From NCBI GenBank assembly GCA_019454045.1, contig SKCR01034827.1:17116-81115 (forward strand): a stretch of DNA of 64,000 bases. The letters are read 5' to 3'. This DNA is from Zanthoxylum bungeanum (taxonomy: Eukaryota > Streptophyta > Magnoliopsida > Sapindales > Rutaceae). The notes beneath the pieces are model-generated. The model was not told the origin of the DNA. It searched no databases and worked only from the letters and a program-made list of their open reading frames with translations. The position numbers were made by a program, and so were the translations under genes. Positions 33,101-43,900 of the stretch are shown here, piece by piece (the stretch's first letter is position 1; each line of letters begins with the position of its first letter).

Positions 33101-35653
33101 TGGATTGACAAGTATGGGAAGCCACTATTCTGGTTATGATTTGTTTGAGTTCTGATTTTTTTGTCTTGTTGGTGTTTGGATTACAGTCTACCCGCTGGTT
33201 ACTTTATTCGGAACAAGCACCTTCTGCATGGTTGAACTTTGCTTTATGTGGGCTGGTTGGTATCATCACAGCATATGTTTTTGTCTGGATCACCCAGTAC
33301 TACACTGATTACAAGCACGAGCCTGTGCGCAGATTAGCTCTTGCGAGCTCTACGGGTCATGGGACTAACATTATTGCAGGAGTCAGTTTGGGCCTGGAAT
33401 CAACAGCTCTTCCTGTTCTTGTCATCAGTGTGGCAATTGTGTCAGCCTATTGGCTGGGTCAAACCTCTGGACTGGTGGATGAATCTGGCAACCCAATTGG
33501 TGGATTGTTTGGCACAGCTGTAGCAACAATGGGAATGCTTAGCTCTGCTGCCTATGTTCTAACTATGGATATGTTTGGCCCAATAGCTGATAACGCTGGT
33601 GGAATTGTAGAGATGAGTCAGCAGGTAATCCTTGAATTACATTTTTGTGTTTTTTTCACCTTTTTGGGTCATTATGTGTTAATAAACATGTCTTGTACAG
33701 CCTGAAAGTGTTCGGGAGATCACTGATGTTCTTGATGCTGTTGGAAATACCACAAAAGCTTCAACGAAAGGGTTTGCCATTGGTTCCGCGGCACTTGCAT
33801 CTTTTCTTCTGTTCAGTGCTTATATGGATGAAGTTGCCACATTTGCACAAGTACCTTTTAAACAGGTAGGCAACTGTACTTTCCCTTAAATTGATTGGCT
33901 CCTCTAAAATTTTTAGGGTTCCTTGCCTTACTTCCTGCATTTAATTGACTTTCAGGTGGATATTGCCATTCCAGAAGTTTTCGTTGGTGGGCTGTTGGGG
34001 TCCATGCTTATTTTCTTATTTAGTGCATGGGCTTGCTCTGCAGTTGGCAGAACTGCTCAGGAGGTTGTTAATGAAGTAAGAAGACAGTTCATTGAGAGGC
34101 CTGGTATCATGGTGAGTACGGTTTTCTCTAATATTTTCTTTGTTGTAGTCTGACTCTGAACTGGCTGATGACACTTTTCATTTGCACACTGTAGGAGTAC
34201 AAGGAGAAGCCAGATTATGGTCGCTGTGTCGCAATTGTAGCATCTGCATCTTTGCGGGAGATGATAAAACCTGGTGCCTTGGCTATCATATCACCAATAG
34301 CGATTGGTGAGTTATCCATTCTGTTTTTTCAATTGTCCTCTGCTGTATCATAAGTGCTGTCAGCAGAGGCATTGATGGTGATTGTGGATCGTTGTTATTT
34401 TACTGTTCTTTTCTTGATCATCATTTAATATTATTTAACTGTTGGGGATTAGGATATACAACTTCCTTGTAGATGCAATAGAAGAAATACAACTGTTTCC
34501 GAAAGGATCACCAAGGAAATAGTAAAAAACCATAACTGAGTAAAGATGATGATGGGGAACAACTTCAAAGAAAACAGTTATAAATTTCATGAGATAAAGA
34601 AAATAATAGTCATTCTACTATGCGGGTGTCCGCATGAAATTTTCATGCAGACATGTGAGACGGTATATGTACTATCTCGAACAATATTTGGACGGACGAG
34701 ACAGTACATGTACCATCTTGTATGTCCTCATGACGCTTGCATGGTAGAATGACTGAGAAAATTATATTGTGGGATGTTGTATAAAATAGTCATCTGTTGA
34801 ACATTTCGTTTTCTATTCCTTGGATTTGTTAATGTAGTTGGGTTTAGGATCGGATGTTGAAAAGAATGACTTAACACATTGATTTACCCTCTTTGTCTTT
34901 CCTTTCGACTTTGATTGCAGTAGACAGTAGTTAATGCTTTCCGAGATTCTGTTGGGCATGTCCTGCATACTTAAGTTTACATGCTCCGCTTAAGCCCGGG
35001 TCGGGTGGTTTGGCGGCAGGGTTTCCAACGTTTTAAAAAAAAAAAAAAAACCTTAAGATAGGTAATGAAGGGTGTCTTAAACGTTGTTTGTATTTCTCTA
35101 CAGGTTTCATTTTCCGGATTTTAGGATACTATACAGGGCAACCTCTACTTGGGGCTAAAGTTGTGGCTGCTTTACTGATGTTCGCAACGGTCTCGGGTAT
35201 TCTTATGGCTCTTTTCCTGAACACAGCAGGAGGTGCATGGGATAATGCAAAGAAGTTCATAGAGACTGGGGCCCTTGGAGGCAAAGGTAGTGATACTCAT
35301 AAGGCAGCGGTCACTGGAGACACGTAAGTCTTCTCGATTTACATCCCGACTCTCTCTCCTCTTTCATTTTTTGAGACTAGAAAGAAGGATTTTAGTATAA
35401 CCTTAGTTATTGCCAAGTCTTGTTTAGAATCGCTTTCTCAGATCTCACATTCTGGTTGTTCATCAATCTCTTGGCACAATTCACTAATTTCGCTACCTAT
35501 AGATCATCTCCGAATTCTCCGAAGTAACTGTCTGATATCTTCTTCATTTGCAGTGTGGGAGACCCATTCAAGGACACAGCGGGACCTTCGCTTCACGTCC
35601 TCATCAAAATGCTCGCGACTATAACACTTGTCATGGCTCCCATTTTCCTGTGA
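27106..35653 (+). CDS. AVP2: Type II (K+-independent) H+-translocating inorganic pyrophosphatase, 802 aa
   Basis: Fourteen exons join in frame: 27106-27204, 27782-27985, 28265-28416, 28529-28676, 28758-28890, 29711-29883, 32279-32399, 32835-33022, 33187-33624, 33701-33865, 33956-34111, 34195-34306, 35104-35323, 35554-35653. The protein is an integral membrane pump that hydrolyses PPi to move H+. The Arabidopsis type II enzyme AVP2 has, as I recall, 802 aa and lies in Golgi/TGN membranes. Visible signatures are [11 protein letters not shown] (exon 6), [15 protein letters not shown] (7), GNTTKA with the Lys that marks K+-independence (10), GGAWDNAKK (13) and [11 protein letters not shown] (14), with many membrane helices. 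The start MMMDDD matches the family. The upstream in-frame GTG was rejected. Intron 6 carries a LINE at the donor, and intron 12 a MITE and a SINE piece. No lesion is seen in the coding exons. Confidence 0.95.
29888..31317 (-). mobile_element. 5'-truncated LINE inside intron 6, at the splice donor
   Basis: A T-run directly after 29887 is the poly(A) tail. Minus-strand frames give LINE RT C-terminal and zf-RVT sequence: PLGG..PKTMEFW, AFLSKGG-like [40 protein letters not shown], then [26 protein letters not shown] lies on both sides (29879-29887 and 31318-31326), read as a 9-bp target duplication that spans the exon 6/intron 6 junction. The frames are broken, so it is inactive. Confidence 0.8.
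31327..32278. other. Remainder of intron 6
   Basis: Ordinary AT-rich intron sequence continues to the acceptor before 32279. No element or ORF is recognised. Confidence 0.6.
34609..34753. mobile_element. Foldback MITE in intron 12
   Basis: The two ends GTCATTCTACTATGC and the reverse complement of GCATGGTAGAATGAC match. Pairing continues inward through GGTATATGTACTATCTCG against GGTACATGTACTGTCTCG in the other arm, so almost the whole 145 bp can fold. No clear target duplication is seen. Superfamily not assigned. Confidence 0.7.
34972..35051 (+). mobile_element. 5'-truncated SINE in intron 12
   Basis: Only the 3' block remains (TGCTCCGCTTAAGCCCGG, TTTGGCGGCAGGGTTTCC), followed by a run of A. 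It is the same family as at 336-530. Confidence 0.65.
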
Positions 35654-36427
35654 GAGTTGTCTGATACATAGAAGCACCCATTATCCTTAAAATCCAAAGA
35701 TATTTTGCAACTATAGGCTAGGTATTTTGATGTATATCAGGGGTGCCTGATTATGTTAGTCCATACAAAATTTTTCTTTTACTTGTACTGAATCATAAAG
35801 AGATGTGGTATTTTGATGTATTTTAGAGTTCAGTGCTTTCAAATTTTTATTTTTAATTTTAATAATGATGATATGATCTAATTACCAGAGCTTCCCTCAT
35901 CTAGGTACTTATTAATTTTGGACCAATATTTAAGTAGATTCAATGAAATGTAAAAGGTATTATTTGAGATAAAGTATGCAATGTTGTATCACTTAGTTAT
36001 GCTTGTGTAAATATTATTAGTTTCATAAATGAATAAACGGATAATTATAATATCATAAATAAGTAATTGGGTCTTGTTGATACGATTATACGAATATGAT
36101 TTGTGTTATAAATAGATAAATACGTTGAGGTGATATATCAGGAATACGATAATATTATTAATTGTCAATTTTTATTACCTAATAAATACGAAAAAAATCC
36201 GTCCGTATTGTGTAATCGTGTGGTGATCATATTGCCACGTCATAGTATTAGTTTAAAATAATCACAATGGCTCCAATGAAATTTGGGCCTTAGCAATGTT
36301 TTCCAACAAAGGCCCAAATGTTAACCATTAGTAAAAATAAAACAGTCTCTCTTTCTGCAATTCAATCATCTTATCTCCTCCAAAACACTCAATTTTTCTA
36401 GGGTTTTGAAAACAAGAAACCCTAAAA
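35654..36427. other. Intergenic: pyrophosphatase 3' end and upstream of the 151-aa gene
   Basis: The first few hundred bases should hold the 3' UTR of the pyrophosphatase gene. The last hundred, with CTCTCTTTC, look like a leader of the next gene. No other element is seen. Confidence 0.5.
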
Positions 36428-36883
36428 ATGGAAAAACCACCAACCCCAAACTCTCTCCCACTCCCACAACAAACCCCAAATGGAAAACCCAAAACAACCC
36501 AAAAGAAAAAAGTCCCATCACCACAAGAACTAATTTCCCACTACAAAACCCAAGGTCTAGACCCAGAACAAGCCTCAATCAAAGTCATTGAAGATCTCCA
36601 AAATGTGCTTTTCAGAATCATTGCATCAAACAACAAGAACAAGAAGGACAAGTTGGTAGCTGAATCTTTGAAAAAGATTGATGTTGTTAACAACAGAGTG
36701 GCCATTGTTGACATGAAGCTTGATTCAAAGCCTGGGTATGTGGAGACTTTTGGTCTTGGGATTGCTTCTGGAGCTGCTTTGAATGGAATTGGAAATGTTT
36801 TGCCTCATGTTTTTAAGGGTTTTGCTCAGATTTGGAATGCTGTTAGAAATGCTACTGATCCCTCTTCTTCTTCTAATGCTTAG
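36428..36883 (+). CDS. Conserved-looking plant protein of unknown function, 151 aa
   Basis: A single-exon frame from ATG 36428. Residues 1-30 are Pro/Lys/Gln-rich and probably disordered. Residues 31-95 are charged and likely helical (PQELISHYKTQGLDPEQASI, VIEDLQNVLFRII). Residues about 100-140 are Gly/Ala-rich and mildly hydrophobic (FGLGIASGAALNGIGNVLPH), which could be one short membrane segment near the C-terminus. The tail is Ser/Asn-rich. It sits 775 bp downstream of the pyrophosphatase stop, same strand. Codon use and the clean ATG context (AAAAATGG) look genic. I do not recognise the family. A tail-anchored membrane protein is one possibility, on weak evidence. Confidence 0.75.
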   Translation: MEKPPTPNSLPLPQQTPNGKPKTTQKKKVPSPQELISHYKTQGLDPEQASIKVIEDLQNVLFRIIASNNKNKKDKLVAESLKKIDVVNNRVAIVDMKLDSKPGYVETFGLGIASGAALNGIGNVLPHVFKGFAQIWNAVRNATDPSSSSNA

Positions 36884-37256
36884 AATTTTTTTCATGTATT
36901 TTTTTTTTGAAGAAATTTGTATTAAGAATATTAAATTGAATATTCACTATTTGGGTTCTAATTTTTTGTATTATTTGGAGCTTGTTTATTGTTTTTATAG
37001 AAAACTAGATTTATCAAATGTATTTTTATTCTCGATAAGAGTGTATTGGTGATATAGTGCAAAAGTTCTTATTATTATTATTATTATTATTATTTTTTTT
37101 AGATGAGATAATCAAAATTCTATCTATTCTATTTTTTTACGTGAGATTTATAACGATTTCGAAACCAAAAAAACAGTGAGCAAATGTGCCACTTTTCATG
37201 AACTACCCATTGGAACAAACAAAGCTTGCGCCAAACAAAACAAAGCTGGCTTTAAC
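36884..37256. other. Intergenic with (TTA)n microsatellite
   Basis: A TTA trinucleotide run lies at about 37068-37094. Otherwise short spacer between two genes. Confidence 0.6.
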
Positions 37257-38956
37257 ATGAACCATCAGCCCCAAGACCCACGAATCCTGCACGCAAGAGC
37301 CCTAAAATCTTCGGACACAGACCGTTCTACTTACAACAACCTAATCACCCACTACTCCAAATCAAATCTTATCGCCTACTCCCTCCGCCTCTTCAACCAA
37401 ATCCCATCACCCAACATCGTCTCATGGACGGCCTTGATCTCCGCTCACATAAACTCCCCTCTTTCCCTCCACATCTTCCTCTCCATGCTCCGCCACCCCA
37501 CCCGATCATTCCTCCCCAACCAGCGCACTTTAGCCTCCCTCTTCAAAACCTGCGCCTCCTCCCTTTCAAACGCCTTCCCTTTCGGCCTCTCCCTCCACTC
37601 TCTCTCCCTCAAACTCTGCCTACACGACAAGCCCTTCTGCGGCTCCGCTCTCCTCAACTTCTACTCTCGGTTTCGGTCTCCCGACAATGCCAAGAAGGTG
37701 TTCGATGAAATTCGCGAGAGAGACGTTGTGTGCTACGGAGCAATGATCGTGGGGTTCGCGCAGAACTCGCGCTTTGTGGATTCTTTATCCGTCTTTGCTG
37801 ATATGAGAAGTTGTGACGTGGGGTCCACGATGTATTGCGTGTCGGGGGCGTTACGTGCGGCTGCTGAGCTGGCGGCGATGGAGCAATGCAGGATCATTCA
37901 TGGACATGCTGCTGTTGTTGGTTTAGATAAGAATGTGATTGTGGGGACTGCATTGATTGATGGGTATGGAAAATGTGGGATTTTATCAGATGCCAGAAGG
38001 CTGTTTGATGAGAATTTAAGTTTGTTAAATTCTGTTGCTTGGAATGCTATGATGGCTGGTTATGCTCAGCAAGGAGATCAAGTTCAGTGCTTGAGCTTTT
38101 TAATTTATTGGAAATGAGAGGTTTTGTTCCGGATGAATATAGCTTCTTGGCAGTCTTAACGGCTCTATGTAACGCGGGCTTGGCCAGTGAAAGTGAGAAG
38201 TGGATTGAGAGAATGAAAGTAAATTATAATTTGGAACCGGGATTAGAACACTATACGTGTTTGATAACAGCAATGGGGAGAGCTGGAAGATTGGAGGATG
38301 CTGAGAGGATTGCAATGGCAATGCCTTTTGAGCCAGATGCAGCTGTATGGAGGGCATTGTTATCATTTTCCGCATTACATGGGAAAGCAGATGTGGCTCG
38401 GAAAATGGCCAAGAGGTTAATAGACATAAACCAATATGATGATTCGGCATATGTGATTGTTGCTAATGTGTTATCCAGTTTAGGAAGGTGGGATGAAGTA
38501 GCGGAAGTGAGGAAGATGATGAAAGACAGGAGAGTAAAGAAAGAAGGTGGGAGGAGTTGGATTGAAGTGGGAGGGAAAGTTCATGTGTTCTTGGCTGCGG
38601 ATAGGAAGCACGAGAGAGCAGAGGAGATTTACGCGAAGTTAGAAGAGTTGATGGAGGAGTGTGAGAAGTTAGGGTATGTGCCAGTTTGGGATGAGATGTT
38701 GCATAATGTAGGAGAAAGGGAGAAAAAGGAAGGGCTTTGGTATCACAGTGAGAAGTTGGCATTGGCATTTGGTTTACTGAGTGGAGCTCCAAAAGGTAAG
38801 CCTTTGAGAATTGTTAAGAATTTGAGGATGTGTAGAGATTGTCATCAGTCTTTTAAGTATCTTAGTAGAGTCATAGATAGAGAGATTGTTGTGAGAGATG
38901 TTAACAGATACCATAGATTTTTTAATGCTAGTTGTAATTGTGGAGATGTATGGTAG
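37257..38956 (+). pseudogene. PLS-DYW pentatricopeptide repeat protein, one frameshift
   Basis: From ATG 37257 the frame encodes PPR motifs (STYNNLITHYSKSNLIAYSLRL-like, VSWTALISAH, DVVCYGAMIVGFAQNS, NVIVGTALIDGYGKCG, VAWNAMMAGYAQQG). It loses one base near 38079-38082 and continues in the next frame to 38956: LELFNLLEMRGFVPDEYSFL, then E/E+ motifs and a DYW domain. The domain has HSEKLALAFGLL, CRDCHQSFKYLS and HRFFNASCNCGDVW. The family edits C to U in organelle transcripts, and the zinc sites HxE and CxxCH are present. The usual final DYW reads DVW. Intact length would be about 566 aa. With everything else clean, the shift could be a sequencing error. Otherwise this is a recent pseudogene. 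The target transcript is unknown. Confidence 0.85.
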
Positions 38957-39448
38957 TTTATTTTAAAGTTGTTATGTTTTCAAAGCAATTATAAATTAAA
39001 TCGAACCGTACCCGAAAAAATCGAACTGAAGTGGTAATTTTTTTTTTTTTTTTTTTTTTTCAAAAATAATTGTTAGTTAATCTTTTAGAATATTTTTTTA
39101 ATTAAAAAAACTGAATCGAATCGAATTAATTGAACATGTGTATTTAAAAAAAAGGATTAAAAAATAGATATTATTTTTCTACAATATGTAATTACAATAT
39201 AAAAAAAATCATCTCCATTTACATCTATGATTAATCTAAGATACTAAATCAGATTCTATTGCTTATCCTAGAAGGAAATTACAAACTAAATCAGATTTTT
39301 TTTTGACGAAAGATGCTAAAAACTGATGAATGAAATCAAAGAAAAAGGAAACAGGTGAAGCAGGCACGTCAAACGCTTATTGACACTTATATATATATAT
39401 ATATAATATATATATATATATATGGTTGTGTGTGAGAATATTTATATT
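38957..39448. other. Intergenic with homopolymer and TA runs
   Basis: Poly-T at about 39038-39060 and a TA dinucleotide run at about 39390-39422. No gene seen. Confidence 0.6.
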
Positions 39449-39603
39449 TGGAATCGTTGAAAATTCTTCCGTCAAATCACTCATTACGGGTTTAAGCGGG
39501 TCAAGTAAAATCTCTGACTGTCGCAGGCTTTTACAAGAAACGCACTCTCTGGATTCGAACCCAAAATCTCAATGTGAGATCCTAAACCCAACAATACCAA
39601 AAC

Positions 39604-39605
<2 letters not shown>
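39449..39605 (-). mobile_element. SINE copy, minus strand
   Basis: The reverse complement of the family: CCGTCAAATCACTCATTACG, GGTTTAAGCGGGTCAAGTAA, then GGATTCGAACCC (B box reversed). The TA runs on both sides blur any target duplication. Confidence 0.65.
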
Positions 39606-39646
<41 letters not shown>

Positions 39647-40658
39647 TTTTGCTTATAAATACACGCTCAGACTCATGTAAGGTTCATGTGAACTATAAAG
39701 ATAGACAAAAAAATCTTATAATTTTCGCTGAAGGTGAACTTTAGGTAGATTATAAGATGTGAACTGGAGTCTGATTATATATATATATATATATATTTCA
39801 ATTTTGGAAATGGGCACCTAAAACTTTATTTCAAGAAATAAGTAAAATCATTATTTGGGATAAAAAGACCATTTTCTATATCTCTCAAACTTAGGGTGAA
39901 TAAAAATAAACAATTTGAGGCTAGTTTTCTTCGACTAGCGTTGATGATACTTTGGCACATTGTATTTGTGATTGGTCTTTTGTGATATTTGCGAACGATT
40001 GCGATATGTGGCAATAAATTTTAGATAAACAATAATGATATTTTCATCTAAATAATAATGATAAATGTACATCTAAATCATAAATTCAAACACAAAACTT
40101 TATGCATAAATAAGTTAAAAATAAATAAATTAAATTAAATTAAAATCAGATTTTTATACTTAAAAGTGTAAATTTGGAGAGAAAATCACCTTTGCCCGAA
40201 TTTGTCTGAATAGGCCAAATTGAAAAATCCATCATTTTGATATGGCTTATTAAGACACTAAATTAAATCGAACATTCAACTAAATTTAATCGAACATTCA
40301 ACTCCGATAAAGTAATAATATTTGTCTTTAAATATCTCATTAAGGTATATAATTATCATTCTTATCATCTAAAATGAATGAATTTGCCTGAGAGAAAATT
40401 TTTGAATACCTAAAATTAATCATAAAAAAAAAAAACTTTTGATTTGTCCAATTTTTTCCCCTCATTTTTATAATTTGTTAAATGTACTACTAATAATGTA
40501 TGATAACTATTAATTGGGCCGGAAGAATCGGATTCAAATTCTGAGCGATCCGACCCACTGAGCTGTCAAATATCTTATCCCTCCCTCCTCACAACCCAAA
40601 AAAAAAAAGCACACACAGGCTTCGAAATTCAGCTGAATAAATTGTTAATACTCGAAAC
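39606..40658. other. Intergenic, TA microsatellites, upstream of the TPR gene
   Basis: TA runs at about 39606-39640 and 39778-39797. No ORF of substance. The last 100 bases probably contain the TPR gene leader. Confidence 0.55.
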
Positions 40659-40934
40659 ATGATTGCAATTTCAGCCACATTTAGCATTCATTGCTCTGAT
40701 TCCAAGCCGCCAGGACGCGGTTTCGGTCCCAATAAAGACAAGGTACCACCTTCATTTCTATTTTTATTTAAAAATCACCTGCGAAGCAGATAAAATGCTC
40801 GATTGCCCCGAGCCTTCATTTCTATCCACTCTAAATAATTCAACAGGAACTGCTACTCATTCCATTTGTTTGTTTGTTTTTAATTTTGATTACTTAGAAG
40901 AGCACAGAGGAGAAGAGTGTGCTGGCACAACAGA

Positions 40935-40965
<31 letters not shown>

Positions 40966-43900
40966 GCATTATATACACACATTTGTTAACATTGATTCTG
41001 AATAGAGCACAGTGGCATCAAAGATGTATGTAGTGAGAAAATGCTTTTGTTTGGTTGGTTGGTTGTTGATGTTAACATTATCTTGTTGCAGAAAATCATT
41101 AACTAAACAATCTGGCCCTCTACCTACTCGTAAGTAGTTGATTCCCTCCTTATTTTAGTTATTGACAGTGTTTTGAAAAACGGACCAGGGATCGAATCGG
41201 TGATCTAAAAGGTTAAATGGTCACTGGTTTGACTGGTTGAATCGGTTAAATCGTATGACGTCAAAAATAATTTTAATTAATTAAATATTATGATAAATAA
41301 TAAATTTTAATTTTTTGTTTGTTGGAATTAGTTGAAAAGCTAATTAATATTTATTATTAGATTATATTCAACCTAGCATTAATTGTGTAGTTGGTAGTTG
41401 TGTTGTTGTGTATTTAATATGGTAGTTGTATAATGCCTATATAAAGGCCTCTCATTGTAAGTTTTATATCAAGCAAATGTTTATAGACATTTTCTTCACA
41501 AATTCTCACATGGTATCAGAGCCAATCTTTCTCTGGGTTCTAGTATCTCACTTTTAGAGTCGTCGATCAAGTCGGCGCGTGAGGAACACACACCGCTGTA
41601 TATGTGTGAGCCTCACGCACCGCATCTTCTTTGGCAATCTTGACAATATCAGTGACGACGAAATGCTAATTCTTATCCCTTATTTGCACCAAGTTCCACA
41701 TCTGACTTTTTTCGGGGTTTTGTTATGGGGTGATTTGGCAAGTTTTCTTTAGATGTTTTGAGCTGTTCTGGAATAGTTTAAACTTTTCAGCTGTGCATTT
41801 TCCAGCGATGTTAAACCATCCAAACCTCCACATCTGTTCTCGTTGTGCATTCTCCAACGACGTTAAACAACCAGTCACCATATATGTTCCTGCTGTGCAT
41901 TCTCCAGCAGCGCTTTAAACACCCTAGTCTCTCTATGGTTCTTGTGCTGATTTCATCTGTAACAAGCTTGGTGCATACAACATGTATGCTCCAGCTGAGG
42001 GGGAGTGTTGGAATTAGTTGAGAAGTTAATTAGTATTTATTGTTAGATTATATTCAACCAAGCATTAATTGTGTAGTTGGTAGTTGTGTTGTTGTGTATT
42101 TAATATGGTAGTTGTATAATGCCTATATAAAGGCCTCTCATTGTAAGTTTTATATCAAGCAAATGTTTATAGACATTTTCTTCACAAATTCTCACACACC
42201 TGTTTTTTAGAGGTCCAATTTTTAGTAGTTAAACTGGACCGGATCACCGGAGTCATGGCCGGTTCCCGGTTCAGCCTGTCCGGTCTGGTTTTCAAAACAC
42301 GGGTTATTGAATAGGTTGTTAGATTAGAAGTATGGAATTTAATCTCACACAGTTCATTTTCAGTTTGATATAAGAATGTTTATTATTTATTTATTTGGAT
42401 TATTGCTATAATAACAATACGAGAAACATAAAATCAGAATCGCTCATTATAAGGTGATTTATAGTTGATATTTATATATTCTAGGATTTGGAAGTGTTTA
42501 AGGTGTTTGAACTTTCAAAGCTGTATCTCATGTTTGACTACATTTCAGTAATTTATTTCCCTTCTAAATTATATAATCACCAGAGTGGCTGTTATCCTGT
42601 GACTGTAAGAGCATTTATAATGACCATGAGTTCTCTCATATTGTGTTTTGAATGTGCTTCTATGCTTGAGCAGAAACTTTAGATTTACTTAAACATTTTA
42701 CCAGATTGCTTGCAAACTTTAGGACTGGCTGGCCGGCCTTCCTTGTGTTTTCTTGGAGACTCAAGTTAGATGCCCTTTTTTGAATTAGTTTAATCAGTTT
42801 TTGAATTTTAGTACCCAATTTTTATTCAATAAATGAAGAATTTCTCTTGCAATGCTCTGTTGGTTTTGCTTGATTAACTTACCAGGATAACTTTCCTTGC
42901 AGAGGCGCCTATTTTAAGTTCTGGATATAATTCAAAATCTAATAGTAGTTCCTTGGACATCGACTTTGAGGAACGGCTAGCAGCAGTTAGAAGGTGAAAC
43001 TTGTTTCACTCTTCATGTCTATGCTTGTTAAAAACTTGGCCATCAAAATATCTGCAAATTGTTACCAATGTTTATCATTTTCCATTTTTATGTATTAAGG
43101 TTTCAAAATAATGTTTGAATGAATTTTCTATTTATTTTTCCACCCTCTTCATTTTATTATTCTAAAATTTACGAACTACATGAGAAAATTGGAATAAATG
43201 ACATCATTAAAGGAATAAATGATATATTGATTCCTCATTATTCTTACACATACAACTGGTTCACCAGAAAATTACTTGTCTTAGTCTTTACTAGGTTGTC
43301 TATGGTCAAGATTTTACCATATACTGTTTCCCAATCAACAATATTTACTTTTTCTTTTGTAGTAACTAGTAACTTATGTACACTGGATGAATCTTTTTTA
43401 ATATATATACATATTACTGAAATCTTCTTATAGATGAGGGCTATTCTACCTTTGCACTACTCAGGTCAGCACTTGAGCAGAAAAAAACAGAGGAGATTAA
43501 AGAATTTGGTCCAATTGACTATGATGCACCAATTGAGTCGGAGAAGAAAACAATTGGACTTGGTACCAAGGTAAAATTATTGTACTTGTTTGTGGTTTTT
43601 ACTGAAGAAGAAAAATAACGGAAATCATTCTTGTGAATGCTTTTCTTCAAATGCACACACGAAGACAGATTTCTTTGGCTTGAATCTTGATGAACACTTC
43701 TAATTCACATCTTGATGTGTGATAGATTGGAGTAGGAGCGGCTGTTGTGGTCTTTGGTTTGGTGTTTGCACTTGGAGACTTTCTTCCCTCTGGAAGGTGT
43801 GGTATTGTAAATTAGAGGTTTATTCCTCCAGTCCTTATTTGGAAGATCTGTTTATCAACATTAATTTGATTTTTTCTGATTGTTTCTGGTAGAAACTGCT

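Noticed and set aside
37176..37256. Upstream start for the PPR gene
   Set aside because: The first codon is GTG. The first in-frame ATG is 37257.
41315..42201. 5-bp target duplication of the TRIM-like element
   Set aside because: TTGTT before and CACCT after do not match. No alternative boundary gave a match, so none is claimed.
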